Both the position numbers and the translations under genes were made by a program. Of a stretch of 5,637 nt of DNA, positions 1-5,637 are shown piece by piece. The stretch spans positions 1-5,637 of the forward strand of contig JAIUNH010000271.1 of the NCBI GenBank assembly GCA_020161965.1. Reading direction: 5' to 3'. The notes beneath the pieces are model-generated. The model saw nothing but the letters and a program-made list of their open reading frames with translations. It made no database searches and was not told where the DNA came from. This DNA comes from Pseudomonadota bacterium (GTDB lineage Bacteria; Pseudomonadota; Alphaproteobacteria; CACIAM-22H2). Position 1 is the stretch's first letter. Each line of letters opens with the position of its first letter.

Positions 1-271
1 GGCTGCCGTCGTCGCGCGGCTCGGCTTCGATCGTGATCGCCTGCGCGGGGCACACGGCTTCGCACAATTTGCAGGCGATGCAGCGTTCTTCGCCCGAGGC
101 GTAACGGCGCAGCGCATGCTCGCCGCGGAAGCGCGGCGAGATCGGGCCCTTCTCGTAGGGGTAGTTCATCGTCACGGTCGGCTTGAAGAAATACTTCAAG
201 GTCAACGCCATGCCCGTCACGAGTTCGGACAGGAGCAGCGATTTCGCGGCGCGGTCGAGGCCGGTGGCCAT
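1..271 (-). CDS. nuoI: NADH-quinone oxidoreductase subunit I (N-terminal part, cut by window edge)
   Basis: The first 90 residues of NuoI, the TYKY-type 8Fe ferredoxin subunit that carries clusters N6a and N6b and hands electrons on to N2 in NuoB. The N-terminal amphipathic stretch (about 10-35) precedes NYPYEKGPISPRFRGEHALRRY (36-57), a signature of this subunit. The first ferredoxin motif follows: CIACKLCEAVCP, with C64, C67, C70 and C74. The second CxxCxxCxxxCP motif, expected in the usual ~160-residue protein, lies beyond the window. The frame is open to the edge. The start ATG has a good Shine-Dalgarno sequence (GGGGAG, 7 nt spacer) in the 19-nt gap after nuoH, and the N-terminus agrees with alphaproteobacterial homologues. 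Order and strand match the rest of the operon. Confidence 0.97.
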   Translation of the reverse strand, partial: MATGLDRAAKSLLLSELVTGMALTLKYFFKPTVTMNYPYEKGPISPRFRGEHALRRYASGEERCIACKLCEAVCPAQAITIEAEPRDDGS

Positions 272-284
272 TGTCTTTCTCCCC
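272..284 (-). promoter_or_regulatory. nuoI ribosome binding site
   Basis: In the 19-nt gap between the nuoH stop and the nuoI ATG, the minus strand reads GGGGAGAAAGACA directly before the ATG. GGGGAG (284-279) is a good Shine-Dalgarno core with a 7-nt spacer, and supports the chosen nuoI start. No hairpin or terminator fits in the gap, so transcription should continue from nuoH into nuoI. Confidence 0.7.
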
Positions 285-290
285 ATCCCC

Positions 291-1307
291 TCAGCGCGGC
301 ACCCAGCCGGTGGCCATCAGCACGCCGGCGGTCAGGATCACCCAGAACAGCGAGAACGGCAGGAACACCTTCCAGCCGAGACGCATGAGTTGGTCGTAGC
401 GGTAGCGCGGCATCGTCGCGCGCACCCACAGGAACACGAACAGGCAGAACGCGACCTTGATCGCGAACCAGATCGGGCCCGGAATCCAGTTGAGCGGCGC
501 CACATCGACCGGCGGCAGCCAGCCGCCCAGGAACAGGATGGTGGTCATCCCGCTCATCAGGATCATCGCCGCGTATTCACCGAGGAAGAAGAGCGCGAAG
601 CTCATCGACGAATATTCGACGAAGTAACCGGCGACGATTTCGGACTCGCCTTCGGGCAAGTCGAAGGGCGAGCGGTTCGTTTCGGCCAAGGCCGAGATGA
701 AGAAGATCACGAACATCGGGAACAGCGGCAACGCGAACCAGACGTTCTTCTGCGCCATCACGATGTCGGTCAGGTTCAGCGAGCCGGCGCACAGCAGCAC
801 GGTGATGATGACGAAGCCGATCGAGACTTCGTAGGACACCATCTGCGCGGCCGAGCGCATGGCGCCCAGGAACGCGTATTTCGAGTTCGACGCCCAGCCG
901 GCCATGATGATGCCGTAGACGCCCAGCGACGAGATCGCGAAGAGATAGAGGATGCCGACGTTCAGATCGGACAGCACGACGCCGTAATCGAACGGGATCA
1001 CCGCCCAGGCGACGAGGCTGAGCAGGAACGTCACCATCGGCGCCATCATGAACACGAACCGGTTGGCGCCGGTCGGCACGATGGTTTCCTTCAGCAGCAG
1101 CTTCAAGCCGTCGGCGAAGGGCTGCAACAAACCGAAGGGCCCGACGACGTTCGGACCTTTGCGCAGTTGCATCGCGCCGATGACTTTACGTTCCGCCAGC
1201 GTCAGGAAGGCGACGCAAACGAGCAGCGGCACCACGATCGCGAGGATCTTCGCGATGATGATGGCGCCGGGGACGATCACGCCCCAGAGGAGATCGTTCT
1301 CAGCCAT
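291..1307 (-). CDS. nuoH: NADH-quinone oxidoreductase subunit H (membrane, quinone-site subunit)
   Basis: This 338-residue integral membrane protein (ND1 homologue) anchors the peripheral arm to the membrane arm, helps to form the quinone access tunnel, and starts the proton path (E-channel). About eight hydrophobic segments can be seen, near residues 11-36, 83-105, 113-138, 160-177, 189-207, 236-260, 277-297 and 312-333. Conserved cytoplasmic loops are ERKVIGAMQLRKGPNVVGP (39-57), SNSKYAFLGAMRSAAQMVSYE (140-160), the acidic loop AETNRSPFDLPEGESEIVAGY (208-228; E209, D216, E219, E221 and E223) and WVRATMPRYRYDQLM (294-308). In this family the acidic loop lies by the quinone cavity and takes part in coupling. 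The length is typical. The ATG lies inside the end of nuoG (8-nt overlap, ATGGCTGA), and no clear Shine-Dalgarno sequence precedes it, so translation probably depends on ribosomes finishing nuoG. The next gene, nuoI, starts 19 nt after the stop. Confidence 0.98.
   Translation of the reverse strand: MAENDLLWGVIVPGAIIIAKILAIVVPLLVCVAFLTLAERKVIGAMQLRKGPNVVGPFGLLQPFADGLKLLLKETIVPTGANRFVFMMAPMVTFLLSLVAWAVIPFDYGVVLSDLNVGILYLFAISSLGVYGIIMAGWASNSKYAFLGAMRSAAQMVSYEVSIGFVIITVLLCAGSLNLTDIVMAQKNVWFALPLFPMFVIFFISALAETNRSPFDLPEGESEIVAGYFVEYSSMSFALFFLGEYAAMILMSGMTTILFLGGWLPPVDVAPLNWIPGPIWFAIKVAFCLFVFLWVRATMPRYRYDQLMRLGWKVFLPFSLFWVILTAGVLMATGWVPR
1300..1307 (-). promoter_or_regulatory. nuoG/nuoH 8-nt coding overlap
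   Basis: On the minus strand the sequence ATGGCTGA holds both the nuoH start codon (1307-1305) and the nuoG stop TGA (1302-1300) in different frames. The bases just upstream (CCCCGGACCGGTACGC) contain no convincing Shine-Dalgarno sequence, unlike the nuoE, nuoF and nuoI starts. Reinitiation after nuoG is therefore the likely way nuoH is translated; this is an inference. Confidence 0.6.
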
Positions 1308-3366
1308 GCGTACCGGTCCGGGGCGCTTCGCCCTTCACGTAGACCCGGGTGCATTCGGCCATCGTCGCCGAGGCGCGGCTGATCGGGTCGGTCATATAGT
1401 AATTGTCGATCGGCGAGACGAACGCCGCCGGATCGACATTGCCCGCCTTGCCCGGCGCGCCGAGCGTGGCGGCCGGATGGGCGGTTTCGATTTCGGCGAA
1501 CACGGGCGAGGCTTTCGCCAAGCGCGCGCGCAGTTGCGACAGCGTGTCGTAAGGCAGCTTGGCGCTCAACGCGTCGGACAGCGCGCGCAGGATCTTCCAA
1601 TCCTCCTTCGCTTCGCCCGGCGGGAACACGGCGATGCGCGCGTGCTGCGCGCGGCCTTCGACGTTCACATAGGTCGCGTTCTTTTCGGTATAGGCGGCAC
1701 CCGGCAGGACCAGATCGGCGCGATGCGCACCCTTGTCGCCGTGATGGCCTTGATAGATCACGAACGCCTTGCCGAGCTTCGACGTGTCGATTTCGTCGGC
1801 ACCGAGCAGATAGACGACATCGATCTCGCCCTTGCCTGCCCCGTCGACGATACCGGCGACGTCGCGGCCATTCGTTCCCGGCACGAAGCCGAGTTCGAGC
1901 GCGCCCACGCGGCCTGCGGCGGTGTTCAGCACGTTGAAGCCGTTCCAGCCGTCCTTGACCACGCCAGCCTTGGCGGCGAGTTCACCCGCGAGGGCCAACA
2001 CGGCCGCACCATCGGCGCGCGCGAGTGCGCCCATGCCGATAATCAGCATCGGCTTCTGCGCGTTCTTCAAAGTCTCGAAGAACGCGTTCTTGCCGGAAGC
2101 GACATCGGCGAGCGTCGTCGGGCCCGCACCCAGATATTCGTATTTGTAACGCAGGTCGAGCTGCGGCCCGATCGCGGCGATCTTCACGCCACCGGCGCGA
2201 TAGCGCTTGCGGATGCGCGCGTTCAGCACCGGGCTTTCCCAGCGCGGATTGGCGCCGATCAGCAGGATCGCGTCGGCATCTTCGATGCCTTGGACGGTCG
2301 AGTTGAACAGCCACGACGCACGGTTGGCCGGATCGATCTTGGCGCCGTCCTGGCGACAATCGAGATTGGCAACGCCGAGCCCGGCGAGAATGTCTTTCAA
2401 CGCCGCGACCGATTCAGCGTCGGCGAGATCGCCGGCGATGGCGCCGATGCGCGACGCAGGAACGCCCTTCAGCTTCGCGGCGGCGGCGGTCAGCGCTTCG
2501 GCCCACGACACGGGCTGGAGCTTGCCGTCTTTGCGCAAATACGGACGGTCGAGGCGCTGGCGCTTCAACCCATCGACGGCGTGGCGCGACTTGTCGCCGA
2601 TCCACTCCTCGTTCGTTTCTTCATTGAGGCGCGGCAGAACGAGCAGCACTTCGCCGCCGCGCGCGTCCACGCGGATCGAGGCGCCCAGCGCGTCGAACAC
2701 GTCGATCGATTCCGTCTTGCGCAATTCCCACGGCCGCGCCGTGAAGGCGTAGGGCTTCGAGGTGAGCGCGCCGACCGGGCACAAATCGACGATATTGCCG
2801 GAGAGTTCGCTGGTCAGCGCCTTCTCGACATAAGTGTCGACTTCCATATGCTCGCCGCGGAACACGGCACCGAGTTCCTCGTTGCCCGCGACTTCGGTCG
2901 AGAAACGGATGCAACGCGTGCAGTGGATGCAGCGCGTCATGGTCGTCTTGACCAGCGGCCCGATTTCCTTGTCGGCCACGGCGCGCTTGTTTTCGTGGTA
3001 GCGGCTGCTGTCCTTGCCGTAGGACATCGCCTGATCCTGCAAATCGCATTCGCCGCCCTGATCGCAGATCGGGCAATCGAGCGGATGGTTGATCAGCAGG
3101 AATTCCATCACGCCGTTGCGGGCCTTCTTGACCAGCGGCGTATCGGTCTTGATGACTTGGCCTTCGGCGACCGGCATCGCGCAGGACGCGACGGGCTTCG
3201 GGCTCTTCTCCATCTCGACGAGGCACATGCGGCAATTGCCGGCGACCGACAGGCGCTCGTGATAGCAAAAGCGCGGCACTTCCGCGCCCGCGATTTCGCA
3301 GGCTTGGAGGACCGTGATGCCCGCGGGCACTTCGATCGTTTCGCCGTCGATGGTGACTTTCGGCAT
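1300..3366 (-). CDS. nuoG: NADH-quinone oxidoreductase subunit G (75 kDa type, three Fe-S clusters)
   Basis: This 688-residue subunit is the largest of the peripheral arm and carries the Fe-S chain between NuoF and NuoI. Residues 1 to about 80 are a ferredoxin-like domain with the N1b 2Fe-2S ligands C34, C45, C48 and C62. The next domain has the N5 4Fe-4S ligands H94, C98, C101 and C107 (NHPLDCPICDQGGEC), one of them the unusual histidine. N4 is held by C146, C149 and C152 (CIHCTRC) and C196 (DLCPVGAL). Residues from about 215 on form the degenerate molybdopterin-oxidoreductase fold, which in this family has a structural role. No further cysteine occurs until C337 and C672, so the additional N7 cluster of the E. 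coli and Thermus proteins is absent. The end block FVSPIDNYYMTDPISRASATMAEC is typical of alphaproteobacterial and mitochondrial homologues. The start MPKVTIDGETIEVPAG matches the family; a modest GGGAAG lies 6 nt upstream in the 13-nt gap after nuoF. The end overlaps nuoH by 8 nt. Confidence 0.98.
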   Translation of the reverse strand: MPKVTIDGETIEVPAGITVLQACEIAGAEVPRFCYHERLSVAGNCRMCLVEMEKSPKPVASCAMPVAEGQVIKTDTPLVKKARNGVMEFLLINHPLDCPICDQGGECDLQDQAMSYGKDSSRYHENKRAVADKEIGPLVKTTMTRCIHCTRCIRFSTEVAGNEELGAVFRGEHMEVDTYVEKALTSELSGNIVDLCPVGALTSKPYAFTARPWELRKTESIDVFDALGASIRVDARGGEVLLVLPRLNEETNEEWIGDKSRHAVDGLKRQRLDRPYLRKDGKLQPVSWAEALTAAAAKLKGVPASRIGAIAGDLADAESVAALKDILAGLGVANLDCRQDGAKIDPANRASWLFNSTVQGIEDADAILLIGANPRWESPVLNARIRKRYRAGGVKIAAIGPQLDLRYKYEYLGAGPTTLADVASGKNAFFETLKNAQKPMLIIGMGALARADGAAVLALAGELAAKAGVVKDGWNGFNVLNTAAGRVGALELGFVPGTNGRDVAGIVDGAGKGEIDVVYLLGADEIDTSKLGKAFVIYQGHHGDKGAHRADLVLPGAAYTEKNATYVNVEGRAQHARIAVFPPGEAKEDWKILRALSDALSAKLPYDTLSQLRARLAKASPVFAEIETAHPAATLGAPGKAGNVDPAAFVSPIDNYYMTDPISRASATMAECTRVYVKGEAPRTGTHG

Positions 3367-3379
3367 CGTTCGCTTCCCG

Positions 3380-4672
3380 TTACTCGGCGGCCTGGGCGGT
3401 GAGCGCCGCCTTATAGTCGCGAATGCGCTGTTCCATGTGCGGGCGGAAATTGCGGATCAAGCCCTGCACGGGCCATGCGGCCGCGTCGCCCAGCGCGCAG
3501 ATCGTGTGACCTTCGATCTGGCGGGTGACTTCCTCCAGCATGTCGATCTCGGAAAGATCGGCCTGGCCCTTCACCATGCGCTGCATGACGCGGTAGAGCC
3601 ACCCCGTCCCTTCGCGGCACGGCGTGCACTGGCCGCAGCTTTCGTGCATGTAGAAGCGCGACAGACGCGCGATCGCCTTCACGATGTCCGTCGACTTGTC
3701 CATGACGATCACGGCGGCCGTGCCCAGGCCCGAGCGATGCTCGCGCAGCGCGTCGAAATCCATCAGCACCGTGTCGCAGATCGATTTCGGCAACGCGGGC
3801 ACCGACGAACCGCCCGGAATGACCGCAAGCAGATTGTCCCAGCCGCCGCGCACGCCGCCGCAATGCTTCTCGATGAGTTCCTTCAGCGGAATGCTCATCG
3901 CTTCTTCGACCGTGCAAGGCTTGTTCACATGGCCGGAGATGCAGAACAGCTTCGTGCCCGAATTCTTGGGCCGGCCGATACCGGCGAACCACGCGGCCCC
4001 GCGACGGATGATCGTCGGCGCGACGGCGATGGATTCGACGTTGTTGACCGTCGTCGGGCAACCGTAAAGCCCCACACCCGCCGGGAACGGCGGCTTCAGG
4101 CGCGGCTGGCCCTTCTTGCCTTCGAGGGATTCGATCAACGCGGTTTCTTCGCCGCAGATATAGGCGCCGGCACCGCGATGGACGAAGACGTCGAATTTCC
4201 AGCCCGAGCCGCACGCGTCGTCGCCGAGCAGCTTGGCGTCGTAAGCCTGCTGAACCGCGCGCTCGAGATTGGAGGCTTCGTTGTAGAACTCGCCGCGCAC
4301 ATAGATGTAAGCGGCATTGGCGCCCATCGCGAAACCGGCGATCAGGCAGCCTTCGACCAGCTTATGCGGATCGTGGCGCAGGATCTCGCGATCCTTGCAC
4401 GTACCCGGTTCGGATTCGTCGGCGTTGACGACCAAGTAATGCGGACGGCCATCCGACTTCTTCGGCATAAACGACCATTTCATGCCGGTCGGGAAGCCCG
4501 CACCGCCGCGCCCGCGTAAGCCGGAATCCTGGACTTCCTTGATGATCCAATCGCGGCCCTTGGCGAGAATGTCCTTCGTGCCATCCCAATCGCCGCGCGC
4601 CATGGCGCCTTTCAGGCCCCAGTCGCCGTCGGCATAGAGATTGGTGAAGATGCGGTCCTTGTCCTGCAGCAT
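3380..4672 (-). CDS. nuoF: NADH-quinone oxidoreductase subunit F (NADH- and FMN-binding, 51 kDa type)
   Basis: This 430-residue subunit binds NADH and FMN, takes the hydride, and passes electrons to its own 4Fe-4S cluster N3. The glycine-rich loop GLRGRGGAGFPTG (51-63) and the NADESEPGTCKDRE block (83-96) form the FMN site. The segment GAGAYICGEETALIESLEG (167-185), with the acidic pair E175-E176, belongs to the nucleotide-binding region. The SLBB-type region follows (about 240-320, including IPGGSS). Ligands of N3 are C346, C349 and C352 (ESCGQCTPCREGT) and C392 (TICALGD). The frame stays open far upstream, but the start is placed at MLQDKDRIFTNLY because this is the conserved family N-terminus, the length is then normal, and a GGGAGAAG Shine-Dalgarno sequence lies just upstream. 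An upstream start would read through nuoE in another frame. The ATG shares one base with the nuoE stop (TGATG). No key residue is missing. Confidence 0.98.
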   Translation of the reverse strand: MLQDKDRIFTNLYADGDWGLKGAMARGDWDGTKDILAKGRDWIIKEVQDSGLRGRGGAGFPTGMKWSFMPKKSDGRPHYLVVNADESEPGTCKDREILRHDPHKLVEGCLIAGFAMGANAAYIYVRGEFYNEASNLERAVQQAYDAKLLGDDACGSGWKFDVFVHRGAGAYICGEETALIESLEGKKGQPRLKPPFPAGVGLYGCPTTVNNVESIAVAPTIIRRGAAWFAGIGRPKNSGTKLFCISGHVNKPCTVEEAMSIPLKELIEKHCGGVRGGWDNLLAVIPGGSSVPALPKSICDTVLMDFDALREHRSGLGTAAVIVMDKSTDIVKAIARLSRFYMHESCGQCTPCREGTGWLYRVMQRMVKGQADLSEIDMLEEVTRQIEGHTICALGDAAAWPVQGLIRNFRPHMEQRIRDYKAALTAQAAE

Positions 4673-4684
4673 CAATCTTCTCCC
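4670..4684 (-). promoter_or_regulatory. nuoE/nuoF junction: TGATG overlap with Shine-Dalgarno sequence
   Basis: Read on the minus strand, GGGAGAAG (4684-4677) precedes the pentamer TGATG (4674-4670), in which the nuoE stop TGA and the nuoF start ATG share one base. Measured from GGAG, the spacer to the ATG is 7 nt. This decides the nuoF start among several upstream in-frame possibilities, and fits coupled, near-equimolar synthesis of two subunits that contact each other in the N module. Confidence 0.75.
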
Positions 4685-5316
4685 GCACCCGTCTTGGCCG
4701 CAAACTCGGTCAGCGACGTGCGCCCGCCTTCGGGCATCGAATGCTGACGGCCCTTCATCGAGCCCTTGGGCGGCACTTGGCCGCTGCGCAGCGCGTCGAT
4801 CAGCTTTTCGGTCAGCGGACCGTCGAGGTCCTCGTAGAAATCGTCGTTCACCTGAATGATCGGCGCGTTGACGCAAGCGCCCAAGCATTCGACTTCGCGC
4901 ACGGTGAACTGGCCGTCGGCCGAATGCAGGAACGACGCGTCCTGCTGGCCCTTGATGCCGAGCTTGCGCTCGCACGCCGCCATCACTTCGTCGGAACCGC
5001 GCAGCCAGCACGGCGTGGTCGTGCAGACTTGCAGGAACCACTTGCCGACGGGGGCGAGGTTGAACATCGAATAGAAAGTCGCGACTTCGTAGACGCGGAT
5101 CGGCGCCATATCGAGCAAGCCGGCGATGTAATCCATCGCCGCGCGCGGCAGCCAATTATGGTGCTGACGTTGCGCGAGATCGAGCAGCGGCAGCACGGCG
5201 CTGGCCTGACGGCCCGGCGGATACTTGGCGATGATGCGCTGCGCACGCGCCAAATACTCGGGCGTGAAGACGAAGCTCGCCGGCTGTTCGACGTGAGAGT
5301 GGTTTGCGCCGCTCAT
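4672..5316 (-). CDS. nuoE: NADH-quinone oxidoreductase subunit E (2Fe-2S, 24 kDa type)
   Basis: This 214-residue protein is the thioredoxin-fold 2Fe-2S subunit of the NADH-oxidising module, holding cluster N1a next to the FMN of NuoF. The N-terminal helical part (about residues 17-90) carries the family blocks FTPEYLARAQRIIAKYPPGRQ and VYEVATFYSMFNLAPVGK. The four cluster ligands are all present: C98 and C103 (CTTTPC) and C144 and C148 (CLGAC). Residues from about 181 to 214 form a charged, low-complexity tail beyond the fold, as in many alphaproteobacterial NuoE proteins. The start is the ATG inside the ATGA overlap with the nuoD stop; it has a GGAGAAG Shine-Dalgarno sequence 7 nt upstream, and the N-terminus matches the usual family start. 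The TGA stop shares one base with the nuoF ATG. The cysteine pattern and neighbours leave little room for another identity, although related 2Fe-2S subunits occur in NAD-dependent formate dehydrogenases and hydrogenases. Confidence 0.97.
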   Translation of the reverse strand: MSGANHSHVEQPASFVFTPEYLARAQRIIAKYPPGRQASAVLPLLDLAQRQHHNWLPRAAMDYIAGLLDMAPIRVYEVATFYSMFNLAPVGKWFLQVCTTTPCWLRGSDEVMAACERKLGIKGQQDASFLHSADGQFTVREVECLGACVNAPIIQVNDDFYEDLDGPLTEKLIDALRSGQVPPKGSMKGRQHSMPEGGRTSLTEFAAKTGAGED

Positions 5317-5330
5317 CGATCGACTTCTCC
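5313..5330 (-). promoter_or_regulatory. nuoD/nuoE junction: ATGA overlap with Shine-Dalgarno sequence
   Basis: Read on the minus strand, GGAGAAG (5330-5324) lies within the last codons of nuoD and is followed by a 7-nt spacer and the nuoE ATG (5316-5314). The nuoD TGA (5315-5313) overlaps it as ATGA. This fixes the nuoE start and suggests termination-reinitiation coupling; the coupling is inferred from the arrangement alone. Confidence 0.75.
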
Positions 5331-5637
5331 GAACACGATGTCGAGCGAACCGATGATCGCGACGACGTCGGCCAACATGTGGCCCTTGGCCAGGAAATCC
5401 ATCGCCTGCAGGAACGCGAAACCGGGTGCGCGGATCTTGCAGCGATAGGGTTTGTTCGTGCCGTCGGCGACGAGATACACGCCGAACTCGCCCTTGGGCG
5501 CTTCGACGGCGGTGTAGGTCTCGCCCGCGGGCACGTGATAGCCCTCGGTATAAAGCTTGAAGTGATGGATCAGCGCTTCCATCGAGCGCTTCATCTCGCC
5601 GCGCGTCGGCGGCGTGACCTTGCGGTCCGGACCTTTG
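5313..5637 (-). CDS. nuoD: NADH-quinone oxidoreductase subunit D (C-terminal part, cut by window edge)
   Basis: This is the last 107 residues of NuoD, the 49-kDa-type Q-module subunit that forms the quinone-binding pocket with NuoB at the foot of the peripheral arm, on the cytoplasmic face of the membrane. The reading frame is open to the window edge (KGPDRKVTPPTRGEMKRSME...), so the N-terminal roughly three quarters of the usual ~390-400 residues lie outside. Visible family blocks are GEMKRSMEALIHHFKLYTEG, the VEAPKGEFGVYLV segment, NKPYRCKIRAPGF, GHMLADVVAIIGSLD and the invariant C-terminus DIVFGEVDR. The CKIRAPGF block also occurs in the large subunit of [NiFe] hydrogenases, to which NuoD is related; complex I does not bind nickel. 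The TGA stop overlaps the nuoE start by 4 nt (ATGA), so the two genes are probably translationally coupled. The product is a separate NuoD ending normally, with no sign of damage. Confidence 0.97.
   Translation of the reverse strand, partial: KGPDRKVTPPTRGEMKRSMEALIHHFKLYTEGYHVPAGETYTAVEAPKGEFGVYLVADGTNKPYRCKIRAPGFAFLQAMDFLAKGHMLADVVAIIGSLDIVFGEVDR

Noticed and set aside
183..1382. A 399-codon open frame on the plus strand opposite nuoH and nuoI
   Set aside because: It is made largely of R, H, D, E and Q repeats, the mirror of hydrophobic NuoH codons, and shows no family motif. It is a shadow of nuoH.
3367..3379. The 13-nt nuoF-nuoG gap as a possible internal promoter or terminator
   Set aside because: It is too short for either and holds only a modest GGGAAG ribosome binding site for nuoG.
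1048..3402. A 784-codon open frame on the plus strand, opposite nuoG and the start of nuoH
   Set aside because: Its translation is rich in R, D, H, A and Q with no recognisable domain, as expected of the antisense frame of GC-rich codons. The minus strand here encodes NuoG with all cluster ligands intact. No start signal of its own was seen.
3314..4519. A 401-codon open frame on the plus strand opposite nuoF
   Set aside because: It is low in recognisable motifs, has antisense-type composition, and lies fully against nuoF, whose FMN, NADH and N3 motifs are clear.
4673..5155. Upstream in-frame extension of nuoF by 161 codons
   Set aside because: The extension is an out-of-frame reading of nuoE and has an arginine-rich, unconserved sequence. 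The MLQDKDRIFTNLY start with its Shine-Dalgarno sequence gives the normal family length.
4741..5448. A 235-codon open frame on the plus strand opposite nuoE and the end of nuoD
   Set aside because: It is an antisense shadow: R/H/D/A-rich, no domain, and it crosses the junction of two well-identified genes.
1..5637. A hidden novel system, mobile element, CRISPR array or RNA gene within the operon
   Set aside because: Coding sequence of six known complex I subunits fills the window except for 13-nt and 19-nt gaps. No direct repeats, inverted terminal repeats, tRNA-like structure or foreign-looking composition was seen by eye.

Overview
The window is an uninterrupted stretch of a respiratory complex I (proton-pumping NADH:quinone oxidoreductase, NDH-1) operon. 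All genes lie on the minus strand. Read in the direction of transcription (high to low coordinates) the order is nuoD (3' end only), nuoE, nuoF, nuoG, nuoH and nuoI (5' part only), the canonical order. The DNA is GC-rich. The NuoG lacks the extra N7 cluster ligands and has a C-terminal block of the mitochondrial/alphaproteobacterial kind (FVSPIDNYYMTDPISRAS), and NuoD is a separate protein rather than a NuoCD fusion. Together these point to an alphaproteobacterium, perhaps of the Rhodospirillales type; the order-level guess is weak.

Layout: 5637-5313 is the last 107 residues of NuoD (quinone-site subunit of the Q module). 5316-4672 is NuoE (2Fe-2S N1a), 4672-3380 is NuoF (NADH, FMN, 4Fe-4S N3) and 3366-1300 is NuoG (N1b, N4, N5), which together form the NADH-oxidising N module. 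1307-291 is NuoH, the membrane subunit that joins the peripheral arm to the membrane arm. 271-1 is the first 90 residues of NuoI, which carries the N6a/N6b clusters. Electrons pass NADH > FMN (NuoF) > N3 > N1b/N4/N5 (NuoG) > N6a/N6b (NuoI) > N2 (NuoB, outside the window) > quinone at the NuoD/NuoB/NuoH interface.

Packing is very tight: nuoD/nuoE overlap by 4 nt, nuoE/nuoF by 1 nt and nuoG/nuoH by 8 nt, while nuoF-nuoG and nuoH-nuoI are separated by 13 and 19 nt. No promoter, terminator, RNA gene, mobile element, repeat array or accessory gene was found, and there is no non-coding stretch longer than 19 nt. All cofactor ligands visible in the complete genes are intact, so the locus looks functional. 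I found no evidence of a previously undescribed system; the window is an ordinary, well-conserved housekeeping region.
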